42,897 nt of DNA from Muribaculaceae bacterium Zag1 (GTDB lineage Bacteria > Bacteroidota > Bacteroidia > Bacteroidales > Muribaculaceae): the NCBI GenBank assembly GCA_002633115.1, contig NWBJ01000117.1:40747-83643 (forward strand). The letters are read 5' to 3'. The position numbers and the translations under genes were made by a program. This document shows, piece by piece, positions 34,627-42,779 of this stretch (its first letter is position 1; every line of letters starts with the position of its first letter). Below the pieces are notes generated by a model. The model worked only from the letters and a program-made list of their open reading frames with translations. It was not told the DNA's origin and did not search any database.

Positions 34627-34727
34627 ACAGCTGGCTCCCACAAAGGAGCAAAGGCGCAAAGGTGCAAAGAGCCAGGCCATAAACAGCTGGCTCCCACAAA
34701 GGTGCAAAGGCGCAAAGGTGCAAAGAG
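34621..34727 (+). repeat. Direct repeat of about 50 bases over the esterase stop codon
   Basis: Two copies, at 34621-34670 and 34677-34727, begin CCATAAACAGCTGGCTCC and continue with CAAAGG.GCAAAGG units. The TAA of the first copy is the stop codon of the esterase gene. The second copy forms the left arm of a stem with 34730-34749. Confidence 0.8.
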
Positions 34728-34783
34728 GACACCTTTGCGCCTTTGTGGGATTTAGGAATCATAGGCAGCCTAGGATTCCTAAA
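34694..34783 (+). terminator. Two consecutive strong hairpins after the esterase gene
   Basis: CCCACAAAGG plus CGCAAAGGTG pair with CACCTTTGCGCCTTTGTGGG (34730-34749), leaving an 8-base bulge. Immediately after, TTTAGGAATCATAGG pairs with CCTAGGATTCCTAAA (34751-34783) around CAG. Together they probably end the esterase transcript. Confidence 0.65.
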
Positions 34784-34798
34784 TCATCTCTCTGATAA

Positions 34799-34823
34799 AT
34801 TTGCGCCAAATCGTGGCGCAAAT
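34799..34823. promoter_or_regulatory. Operator-like palindrome upstream of the GH2 gene
   Basis: ATTTGCGCCA and TGGCGCAAAT are perfect 10-base arms around AATCG. It lies about 67 bases before the -7 element of the GH2 gene, where a regulator could bind. Confidence 0.45.
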
Positions 34824-34865
34824 GTGCCAGGGGTGAGAATGTTTCATTTTTTGACGTAGATATGG

Positions 34866-34897
34866 TTGGAAATCGGCGGTCGATTGGGCTAATTTTG
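34866..34897 (+). promoter_or_regulatory. Promoter of the GH2-GH36-GH43 genes
   Basis: TTG (34866-34868), a 21-base spacer and TAATTTTG (34890-34897). A TTGACGTA sequence at 34851 resembles the first bases of the proposed HTCS site. The transcript would start about 65 bases before the ATG. Confidence 0.65.
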
Positions 34898-34969
34898 CAT
34901 ATCGATTTATTTCCACTGACAACTAAATCCTAAATCTCAGACCAACGCCAATCTTAAACCACCCTCGAT

Positions 34970-37897
34970 ATGAAACTAAAAGCCTTGACACTCGCCAGCG
35001 CCTTGATTCCGGCTGCCCTGGCAATGGGAGAGACCTTGTATCTCCACACCCCCAATACCCCCTGGAGGGTAACTCCTCTGATGGAAACCAACCTTGACCA
35101 AGCCAACAAGGCTGGCTACGATGCCTCGCGCTGGGTTCCGGCCCGCGTGCCCGGCACCGCCTTTGCCGCCTACTGCGACGCCGGCTTGGAGAAAGATCCC
35201 AGCTTTGGCAACAATATCCATCAGATGGATCGCGCCAAATATGACCGCACAATGGCCTACCGCACCGAGGTCACAATCCCCTCCTCGATGACCGGCAGCA
35301 AGCTATGGCTGAATTTCAACGGCATCAACCGCCGCGGCACCATCTACCTCAATGGCCAAAAGCTCGGAGTGCTCGACGGATTCATGGATCGTGGCCGATT
35401 TGACATCACCGACATCGCCACGCGCCAGGGCCAGAATGTAATCACCGTGGTAGTAGAAATTCCCGATACCCCTCTGGCCAACGAAGGCAGCCCCAACTAC
35501 CTGTGCTCGGGCGGCTGGGACTGGATGCCCTACGTGCCGGGCCTCAATAGCGGCATCACCGACAAGGTATGGATCAGCGACACCAACGAGGGCGTGCTGG
35601 TTGACCCGTATATCCGCACTGCCGACCTCCCCACCCTGGCTCGCGCAGATATGGAGGTAGAGACCGGAGTGAAAAACACTGGCTCGACCAAGAAGACATT
35701 TACCGTAAAGGGCCTCATCACCCCCGGCGACATCGCTTTTGAAAAGACTGTAGATGTAGAGCCGGGCCGCACTGCCACTGTCAAATTTGACAAGCGCTAC
35801 TATCCCCAGCTCTCGATCAACAATCCCAAACTGTGGTGGCCCAACGGATACGGCGACCCCAATCTCTACTCTTGCCACTTCACCATCGAGGCTGACGGCA
35901 AGGTCAGCCATGAGCAGGATGTAGAGTTTGGCATCCGCAAATACAGCTATGACAAAGAGGGAGGCGTGTTGCACCTCGCTATAAATAATGTGCCGGTATT
36001 CGTGAAAGGCGGCAACTGGGGCATCGCCGAATATATGCTGCGCATCGATCCGTCGGAATATGACACTCGCCTGCGTCTCCATAAGGAGATGAATTTCAAC
36101 ATGGCCCGCAACTGGCTCGGAGCCGTGACCGATGAGGAATTTTATCAGGCTTGCGACAAATACGGCATCATGGTGTGGGACGATTTCTGGATCAACTCAA
36201 ATGCCGTACTCCCCTACGACCTGAATGCTTTCAACCACAATATGGTTGAGAAAATCAAGCGCGTGCGCAATCACCCGTCGATCGCTGTATGGTGCGGCGA
36301 CAACGAGAGTTATCCCGAGCAGCCGCTGATGGGCTGGATGGATGTCAATGTGTCAACATTTGACTCAGGCGACCGCTTGTTCCAACCTTGCTCCAACGAT
36401 GGAGGCCTCTCTGGCTCAGGCTACTGGGGCGCATTCGACCCACGCTACTATTTCATCGCCTATCCGGAGAATACCGAAGGCGGCAACGGCACACCCGGCT
36501 GGGGATTCCGCACCGAGATTGGGACCGCTGTAGTGCCAGCCTACAAGAGCTTTGTGAAATTCATGCCCGAGGAGCACTATTGGCCCATCGATGAGATGTG
36601 GAATGTGCACTATTTCGGACAGAACGCTTTCAACGGACTGCCCGAGCAATACCAAGAGCTGATCAACACCGGCTGGGGACAACCGCAGAGCGCCGAAGAA
36701 TTTTGCAAGAAAGCTCAGCTCGTAAATATCGAGTCGAACAAGGCAATGTACGAAGGCTGGCTCGACCACATGTGGGACGATGCCTCGGGCATCATGACCT
36801 GGATGAGCCAACCAGCCTACCCCTGCATGGTTTGGCAGACTTACGACTATTATTATGATCCCACCGGCGCATACTGGGGATGCAAGAGCGCTTGCGAACC
36901 TCTCCATATCTACTGGAATCCCGTCAACAACGGCGTGCGCATCGCCAATACCACAGCCCAAAATTATGACAACCTCACTGCCGAGGTCAAGGTTTACAAC
37001 CTCGATGGCCAAGAGGTGAGCGCTTACACCAAGCAAGCCAGCATCTCAAGCCCGAGCAATTCGGTCAACGAAGCATTCCAAATCGATTTCAACACCGAGC
37101 GCCCCGTGCTGTCAAAGGGCAAATCTGCTATCGCATCGTCAATCACCCACGGCACACCCGCCGAAGCATTCGACGGCAATAGCTCGACCCGCTGGGCTGC
37201 CAACAAGGGCGCCAACGAATGGATCGCTGTCGACCTGGGCAAACCCGAGAAGATTGGCGGAATCCGCCTCAACTGGGAGGATTCTTACGGCAAGCGCTAC
37301 AAGATCCAAGTGAGCCAGAATGGCAAGGATTGGACCGAACTGCTCAAAGAGGATGACGGCAAGCGCGGCTGGATGAGCTACACATTCCCCGAGGTAGAGG
37401 CACAGTATGTGCGCATGCTCGGCATCGAGCGCGGCTGGTGGTTTGGCTACTCGCTCTGGAACTTTGACGTGCTCGGCGGCGAGGAGAAGAGCCAAGGCCT
37501 CGACGACACCCACTTTGTGCGCCTCACCCTGCGCGACCAGCAAGGCAATGTAGTGAGCGAGAACAACTATCTGCGCGGCCATGACCGCCACAATTTCCAG
37601 GCTCTCAACTCTCTGCCCAAGGCCGATGTGAAGGTTAAGCACTCGATGCGCCAGGATGGCGACCGCACAATCATCACCGCCCAATACACCAATCCTAAGA
37701 ATGCCAAGGCTCCAGCCTACGCAGTGCATGCCCAGCCTTTGCGTCAGAGTGATGGCGAGCGCCTGCTGCCAGCCGTGATGAGCGACAACTACTTCACCCT
37801 GATGCCCGGCGAGACCAAGACCGTGACCTACGAGTTCGCCTCATCCCTCCTCCCCGACGGCAAATACACCCTCGATGTAGCCCCCTACAACAATTAA
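34970..37897 (+). CDS. GH2 exo-glycosidase (beta-mannosidase/exo-glucosaminidase type) with inserted F5/8C domain
   Basis: A 975-residue exported GH2 enzyme. It has a signal peptide (MKLKALTLASALIPAALAMG), a sugar-binding jelly-roll (about 30-200), an Ig-like domain (about 200-330) and a TIM barrel with probable acid/base Glu446 in AVWCGDNES and nucleophile Glu516 in GFRTEIGTA. After the barrel a discoidin-type F5/8C domain (about 707-840, AEAFDGNSSTRWAANKGANE, WIAVDLGKPEKIGG) interrupts the C-terminal Ig-like domains. The barrel motifs fit the branch of GH2 containing beta-mannosidases, endo-beta-mannosidase-like and exo-beta-D-glucosaminidases rather than LacZ. The substrate is therefore likely beta-mannoside or beta-glucosaminide, not certain. 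It is first in a run of three hydrolase genes. Confidence 0.85.
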   Translation: MKLKALTLASALIPAALAMGETLYLHTPNTPWRVTPLMETNLDQANKAGYDASRWVPARVPGTAFAAYCDAGLEKDPSFGNNIHQMDRAKYDRTMAYRTEVTIPSSMTGSKLWLNFNGINRRGTIYLNGQKLGVLDGFMDRGRFDITDIATRQGQNVITVVVEIPDTPLANEGSPNYLCSGGWDWMPYVPGLNSGITDKVWISDTNEGVLVDPYIRTADLPTLARADMEVETGVKNTGSTKKTFTVKGLITPGDIAFEKTVDVEPGRTATVKFDKRYYPQLSINNPKLWWPNGYGDPNLYSCHFTIEADGKVSHEQDVEFGIRKYSYDKEGGVLHLAINNVPVFVKGGNWGIAEYMLRIDPSEYDTRLRLHKEMNFNMARNWLGAVTDEEFYQACDKYGIMVWDDFWINSNAVLPYDLNAFNHNMVEKIKRVRNHPSIAVWCGDNESYPEQPLMGWMDVNVSTFDSGDRLFQPCSNDGGLSGSGYWGAFDPRYYFIAYPENTEGGNGTPGWGFRTEIGTAVVPAYKSFVKFMPEEHYWPIDEMWNVHYFGQNAFNGLPEQYQELINTGWGQPQSAEEFCKKAQLVNIESNKAMYEGWLDHMWDDASGIMTWMSQPAYPCMVWQTYDYYYDPTGAYWGCKSACEPLHIYWNPVNNGVRIANTTAQNYDNLTAEVKVYNLDGQEVSAYTKQASISSPSNSVNEAFQIDFNTERPVLSKGKSAIASSITHGTPAEAFDGNSSTRWAANKGANEWIAVDLGKPEKIGGIRLNWEDSYGKRYKIQVSQNGKDWTELLKEDDGKRGWMSYTFPEVEAQYVRMLGIERGWWFGYSLWNFDVLGGEEKSQGLDDTHFVRLTLRDQQGNVVSENNYLRGHDRHNFQALNSLPKADVKVKHSMRQDGDRTIITAQYTNPKNAKAPAYAVHAQPLRQSDGERLLPAVMSDNYFTLMPGETKTVTYEFASSLLPDGKYTLDVAPYNN

Positions 37898-37931
37898 TTC
37901 ACCATTAGTCTACAATAATTTACCAAAAAGA

Positions 37932-37977
37932 CATAAGCACGTAGGTTTTGTGCTTACGTAAAGCTTACGTGCTTATG
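37932..37977 (+). terminator. Hairpin between the GH2 and GH36 genes
   Basis: CATAAGCACGTA (37932-37943) pairs perfectly with TACGTGCTTATG (37966-37977), and the loop carries further alternative pairings (GTGCTTACGTAAAGC). It lies 23 bases before the GH36 start. With no promoter consensus in the gap it may be an attenuator or processing site in a shared transcript. Confidence 0.5.
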
Positions 37978-37999
37978 TTTCATTCACCCAAATATCACC

Positions 38000-40132
38000 A
38001 TGAGACAAATCCTATCCCTTACCTGCGCATTGGCCGCTATAGGAGCATTCGCTGCCACGCCAATCGCCATCAACACAGATGCATCATCGCTCATACTCAG
38101 CGTGGGCGACAACGGGCGTGTCTATCAAAACTATTTCGGCAAGCGCCTCTTAAACAGCGCTGACTATGCCGCACTGCCCCAAGGCACTGAGGCATACCTC
38201 ACCCACGGCATGGAGGATTATTTCGAGCCGGCTCTCCACATCAACCATCCTGATGGCAACCCATCGACCGAACTCAAATATGTTTCACATGAAACCAAAC
38301 AGGTGAGTCCCGGCGTGGTCGAGACCTCGATCTTGCTCGCCGACCCGGTGTACAAAGACGAGGTGACCCTCCACTACACCGCCTACCAGCCCGAAAATGT
38401 GATCGTGGCCTACACCGAGATTACAAACAAGGAAAACAAGCCTATCGAGCTCGAGAAATACGCATCATCGATGCTGCATTTCAACAACAAGAATTACTAC
38501 CTGACCGAATTCTCGGGCGACTGGGCCAACGAGGCTCACATGACCGACCAGCCTCTCCACTATGGCAAGAAAGAGGTTGACACCAAGCTCGGCACCCGCG
38601 CCAATATGTTTGTGTCGCCATTCTTCTACCTCTCGCTTGACGCTCCCGCCACCGAGGAGAATGGTGAGGTGCTGATGGGCACACTCGGCTGGACTGGCAA
38701 TTTCCGATTCTGCTTTGATGTTGACAATCGCGGCAAACTGCGCGTAATCAGCGGCATCAACCCATACTATTCGCGCTACTCGCTGGCCAAAGGCGAGACT
38801 TTCCAGACCCCAGAGTTCATCTTCACTCTCAGCCAAGATGGCAAGGGTCAGGCAAGCCGCAATCTGCACGACTGGGCTCGCAAATACAAGGTGAAAGATG
38901 GCGAGGGCGACCGCATGACCCTGCTCAACAACTGGGAGGCCACCTATTTTGATTTCAATGAAGATAAGCTCGTGGGCCTGATTGGCGAAGCCAAGGAGCT
39001 CGGCGTGGACATGTTCCTACTCGATGATGGCTGGTTTGCCAACAAATATCCTCGTCACAGCGACACTCAAGGCTTGGGCGATTGGGACGAAACCAGCGAC
39101 AAGCTCCCCAACGGCATCGGACGCCTCACTGCCGAGGCTAAGAAGCAAGGCGTGAAGTTCGGTCTCTGGATTGAGCCGGAGATGGTCAATCCCAAGAGCG
39201 AACTGTATGAGAAGCACAAAGATTGGGTAATCACTCTGCCCAACCGCGACGAGTACTATTTCCGCAACCAGCTGGTGCTCGACCTGGCTAATCCTCAGGT
39301 GCAAGACTATGTGTACGGCGTGGTCGACAATCTGCTCACCAAATATCCCGACATCGCCTATTTCAAGTGGGATTGCAACTCGCCTATCACCAACATCTAC
39401 AGCAACCACCTCAAGGACAAGCAGAGCCACCTCTACATCGACTATGTGCGCGGCCTGTATAGCGTGCTCGACCGCATCAAGGCCAAATATCCCAATGTGC
39501 CTATGATGATGTGCGCTGGCGGCAGCGGCCGTACCGACTACAAGGGCTTGGAATATTTCACCGAGTTCTGGTGCTCTGACAACACCGACCCCGTTGAGCG
39601 TCTCTATATCCAATACGGCTTCAGCCATGTGTTCCCCTCAAAGACTATGAGCGCCCACGTTACGACCTGGAACAAGGATGCCTCGATCAAATTCCGCACC
39701 AATGTGGCTATGATGGGCAAGCTCGGCTTTGACATCAAGCTTGACGACCTGTCGGGCAACGATGTGGCCTACGCAAAGCAAGCCATTAAGAATTACAACA
39801 GCCTCAAGCCGGCTATCCTCGACGGCGACCTCTATCGCTTGGTATCGCCCTACGACCACAACCATGCCGCTACCCAATATTCGAGCAAGGATGGCAAGCA
39901 GACAGTGCTTTTCGCCTTTGATATCTTCCCGCGCTACGATGAATTCCTCTACAACACCAAGCTGCAGGGCCTCGACCCCAATGCCACCTACGCTGTAGCC
40001 GAAATCGACCGCATGGATGGCCAGAATCAGCAGATTGGCCAATACACTGGCGAATACTTGATGAATGTCGGTCTGCCCGTCTTCACTCGCAATAAGATGG
40101 ATAGCCGCGTCTATCAAATAATGAAAAATTAA
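38000..40132 (+). CDS. GH36 alpha-galactosidase
   Basis: A 710-residue exported enzyme that hydrolyses terminal alpha-1,6- or other alpha-linked galactose with retention. A signal peptide (MRQILSLTCALAAIGAFAAT) is followed by an N-terminal supersandwich (about 20-300) and a TIM barrel. DMFLLDDGWF and FGLWIEPEMVNP are GH36 signatures. The nucleophile is Asp458 in IAYFKWDCN and the acid/base is Asp527 in WCSDNTDPVERL, at the expected spacing of about 70. CAGGSGRTDYKG lies between them. Length matches bacterial GH36 enzymes. It follows the GH2 gene after 102 bases, and the GH43 gene begins nine bases after its stop, so these are one operon. Confidence 0.93.
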   Translation: MRQILSLTCALAAIGAFAATPIAINTDASSLILSVGDNGRVYQNYFGKRLLNSADYAALPQGTEAYLTHGMEDYFEPALHINHPDGNPSTELKYVSHETKQVSPGVVETSILLADPVYKDEVTLHYTAYQPENVIVAYTEITNKENKPIELEKYASSMLHFNNKNYYLTEFSGDWANEAHMTDQPLHYGKKEVDTKLGTRANMFVSPFFYLSLDAPATEENGEVLMGTLGWTGNFRFCFDVDNRGKLRVISGINPYYSRYSLAKGETFQTPEFIFTLSQDGKGQASRNLHDWARKYKVKDGEGDRMTLLNNWEATYFDFNEDKLVGLIGEAKELGVDMFLLDDGWFANKYPRHSDTQGLGDWDETSDKLPNGIGRLTAEAKKQGVKFGLWIEPEMVNPKSELYEKHKDWVITLPNRDEYYFRNQLVLDLANPQVQDYVYGVVDNLLTKYPDIAYFKWDCNSPITNIYSNHLKDKQSHLYIDYVRGLYSVLDRIKAKYPNVPMMMCAGGSGRTDYKGLEYFTEFWCSDNTDPVERLYIQYGFSHVFPSKTMSAHVTTWNKDASIKFRTNVAMMGKLGFDIKLDDLSGNDVAYAKQAIKNYNSLKPAILDGDLYRLVSPYDHNHAATQYSSKDGKQTVLFAFDIFPRYDEFLYNTKLQGLDPNATYAVAEIDRMDGQNQQIGQYTGEYLMNVGLPVFTRNKMDSRVYQIMKN

Positions 40133-40141
40133 AAATGAAAA

Positions 40142-41746
40142 ATGAAGAATAGGGATTTTTCTATTCTCAGTCTGATATTGATAGGAGCGGCAGCTTTACC
40201 GCTCCTATCTTTTAGTCAGACTGACCAGCGGTGGGGCGACTTGGGAGATGGCACTTTTGCCAATCCAGTGCTCAATGCCGATTACTCTGATCCGGATGTG
40301 ATCCGCGTTGGCGACAAGTATTACCTCACTTGCTCAGAGTTTCACTTTATGGGCATGCCCATACTGGAATCAACCGATATGGTCAACTGGAGGGTAATCG
40401 CCCGTGTGCACGACAGCCTCGCCTCAGACGGCTATGCCGATATGGAGAAGTATGGCGAAGGCACTTGGGCCCCGGCTCTGCGCTATCACGCCGGCACATA
40501 CTATATCTATGTGTGTTCGCCTAACGAGGGTCTGTGGGTCACCACTGCCACTGATCCAGCTGGACCATGGACTGCGCCGAGGGTAATCAAGGCCGTCAGC
40601 GGTTGGGAGGACCCTTGTCCGCTGTGGGATGAGGATGGGAATGCCTATCTGGGCCGCAGCGAACTTGGAGGCGGACCTATCTATATGCACCGCATGAGTC
40701 CCGATGGCATGCAACTCTTGGATGATGGCATCGAGGTGTATCATGGGCCAGTGGCCGAGGGTACAAAGCTGTTCAAAAAGGACGGATATTATTATCTGAG
40801 CGTTCCCGAGGGAGGCGTAAGCACGGGTTGGCAGACTGTGTTGCGCTCGACCAACATCTACGGGCCTTATGAGGGAGCGCGCACTCTCGAGCAAGGCTCT
40901 ACCGACATCAATGGTCCGCATCAGGGAGCGTATGTCGATACGCCTGATGGGGAGTGGTGGTTTTATCACTTCCAGTCCACGCCAGTACTGGGGCGCGTGG
41001 TGCATCTGCAACCAGTGCATTGGGTTGATGGTTTTCCGCAGTGCGGCACCGACTATGATGGCAATGGCGTGGGCGAACCGATGCAAATCGTCACTAAGCC
41101 AGCTACGGGCATGGCGCAGCAACCCTTTGAGCTGCAGACGAGCGATGATTTCTCTGGCTCGGAGATTGGCGTGCATTGGCAATTCAACCATAACCCCGAC
41201 ATGTCGCGCTTCTCTCTGTCACAGCGGCCGGGATGGCTCTCAATTGCGCCGCTGCAAGCCTCCTCGCTCAAGGGCGCTCGCAATCAGCTCACTCAAAAGA
41301 TGATGGGCTACAACGGCACAGTAGAGACGGCCATCGATATCACCCGCATGGCTGCTGGCCAGCGAGCTGGCCTCCTCTGCATCGGCTCAAGCAATGTCGG
41401 GGCAGGTGTGCAGCTCGATGGCACTACGCCAATGCTATATTTTGAAAAAGACGGAGAAGAAATCCAGCTCTCAGATATACCCGCTGGCATCTCCACCCTA
41501 TATTTGCGCTTGGTCTACAATGTTCCGGAAAAGCGCAACCAATACTACTATAGCTTAGATGGCGTCAACTATTCTGCCCTCCACACTCCATTCTCCCAGA
41601 CCGAGGGCAACTGGAAAGGCGCTCGCGTAGGCCTCTACGCTTATACCACTTCCTCCCTATCCCCTACTTCTCAATCTCCCGCCTTCGACTACTTCCTCTA
41701 CACCACCGATAGTCCAAATACACTTTTCAATCACGGCGGTCAATGA
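40142..41746 (+). CDS. GH43 family enzyme (beta-xylosidase/alpha-L-arabinofuranosidase type)
   Basis: A 534-residue exported GH43 enzyme. The start MKNRDFSILSLILIGAAALP is a signal peptide. The five-bladed propeller has the general base in NPVLNADYSDPDVIRV, the pKa-modulating Asp in SGWEDPCPLWDEDG and the general acid in GPVAEGTKLFKKDG. A C-terminal beta-sandwich (about 340-530, DDFSGSEIGVHWQFNHNP) resembles that of two-domain GH43 beta-xylosidases and arabinofuranosidases. The substrate is probably arabinose or xylose side chains. It starts nine bases after the GH36 stop. Its signal-peptide coding region contains a large nested hairpin (40167-40224) that could affect translation or end the GH36 message. 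Confidence 0.9.
   Translation: MKNRDFSILSLILIGAAALPLLSFSQTDQRWGDLGDGTFANPVLNADYSDPDVIRVGDKYYLTCSEFHFMGMPILESTDMVNWRVIARVHDSLASDGYADMEKYGEGTWAPALRYHAGTYYIYVCSPNEGLWVTTATDPAGPWTAPRVIKAVSGWEDPCPLWDEDGNAYLGRSELGGGPIYMHRMSPDGMQLLDDGIEVYHGPVAEGTKLFKKDGYYYLSVPEGGVSTGWQTVLRSTNIYGPYEGARTLEQGSTDINGPHQGAYVDTPDGEWWFYHFQSTPVLGRVVHLQPVHWVDGFPQCGTDYDGNGVGEPMQIVTKPATGMAQQPFELQTSDDFSGSEIGVHWQFNHNPDMSRFSLSQRPGWLSIAPLQASSLKGARNQLTQKMMGYNGTVETAIDITRMAAGQRAGLLCIGSSNVGAGVQLDGTTPMLYFEKDGEEIQLSDIPAGISTLYLRLVYNVPEKRNQYYYSLDGVNYSALHTPFSQTEGNWKGARVGLYAYTTSSLSPTSQSPAFDYFLYTTDSPNTLFNHGGQ
40167..40224 (+). promoter_or_regulatory. Nested hairpin inside the GH43 signal-peptide coding region
   Basis: TCAGTCTGA (40167-40175) pairs with TCAGACTGA (40216-40224). 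Inside, GATAGGAGCGG (40180-40190) pairs with CCGCTCCTATC (40199-40209) across an 8-base loop, followed by TTTT. Both stems are perfect. The structure covers codons 9-28 of the gene. Confidence 0.75.
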
Positions 41747-41756
41747 GAGACAAGTA

Positions 41757-41790
41757 AAAAGCTGAAGCCAAATGGCCTCAGCTTTTTTAA
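41757..41790. terminator. Bidirectional terminator between GH43 and the outer-membrane protein gene
   Basis: GCTGAAGCCA (41761-41770) and TGGCCTCAGC (41773-41782) form a stem with one mismatch, flanked by AAAAA on the left and TTTTTT on the right, so it works for both converging genes. Confidence 0.85.
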
Positions 41791-41823
41791 TATTGATAAG
41801 AATTGCAAGGAAAATAGTTGATG

Positions 41824-42698
41824 TTAGAAATTCAAGCCTACGGAGAGCATTACTGATGTGGTCTTGAATTTGATCTTTTCTGAGCCCTCGTCTTCATAGT
41901 AGCGGTCGTTGACATATTCCTCGTAGTAGTACTTGCATTTGTACTTGCTGGTGAGCGAGCGGAACTCTACGCCAAGCGAGAGTCGGTTGAGCGAGATGCG
42001 CAGCCCGTAGGAGGGGCCGTAGCAGAAGGCGGTGAGGATGCTGTCGTCATCAAGGAGTCCGTCAGTCTCCATGTGGAAACCGGAGAGGCCGAAGCGATAA
42101 TGGAAGAAGGCGCGGGCGTTGAGCTTGTTGAGGAAGTTGTCGGTGAAACCGAAAGGCGCAAATGTCACCGATGGGCCGATGCCCAGGGTAGTACCGCCTT
42201 GGTAGATATCTTCGCCAACTTGGTCGCCCATCAAATCATTGATGTATGTGTTCTGAAAGCCCATATCAAAGGCCTGGTCTTTGTATTTGGTAATCCAAAG
42301 CTCATAGGACCAATCCAGGCCAATCTTGATCATGCCAAGGATAGGACGACGATGCAGATAATAGGCTCGTTCAGCCGCAAAGCCAAAGCCCCAGTCGCTC
42401 TCGATTTCGGAGGCAGGCGATTTGAGCTTCTCGTTGGCAATGTACTCAAGGCGTATGTTTCCCTTGCGCCACACGCTGTTGCGGCGATCCTCCTCTTTAT
42501 CGGCTGCATTCTGCTCTCTCAATCGGTCGAATTCTTCCTTTTCCTCAGCGGTGATGGTATAACCCTCTTGGGCGGTAACCTCTGGTTCATCATTCTGAGC
42601 TTCAAGCAGACTGGGCATCTGATAGGCATCGGTCTGCGCATAAGCTACGGCTCCCATACCTATTGAAAACAAAAATAGTAAAACTTTTTTCGGCTCAT
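41824..42698 (-). CDS. Outer-membrane beta-barrel protein, start apparently frameshifted
   Basis: A protein of about 290 residues not assigned to a named family. The mature part has an acidic linker (ITAEEKEEFDRLREQNAADK) and then alternating beta strands (GFGFAAERAYYLHRRP, GGTTLGIGPSVTFAPFGF, FFHYRFGLSGFHMETDG, VMLSVGLNF) ending in Phe, as in outer-membrane barrels. In the open frame no ATG precedes the signal peptide; only a TTG at 42729 is available. An ATG at 42696-42698 is in another frame, but one additional A in the run of six A (plus-strand T run 42685-42690) would give MSRKKVLLFLFSIGMGAVAY, a textbook signal peptide. So this is either a sequence error, a phase-variable start or an early pseudogene. 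It has no connection to the sugar locus except convergence. Confidence 0.65.
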
Positions 42699-42768
42699 GC
42701 GCAAAAGTCCCTGGCTGACGCTTAGTCAAAGATCACGGCGCAGCGGTAAAAGAATGAAGAAAAATTCG

Positions 42769-42776
42769 TACCTTTG
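42769..42776 (+). promoter_or_regulatory. -7 element of the transposase gene
   Basis: TACCTTTG, an exact TAnnTTTG match, only three bases before the ATG at 42780. The transcript would begin at or just inside the start codon, so it is leaderless or uses the later ATG at 42827. Confidence 0.55.
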
Positions 42777-42779
42777 CGC

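Noticed and set aside
35303-36082. Minus-strand open frame of 259 codons
   Set aside because: Shadow of the GH2 gene; no recognisable domain.
39017-39628. Minus-strand open frame of 203 codons
   Set aside because: Shadow of the GH36 barrel.
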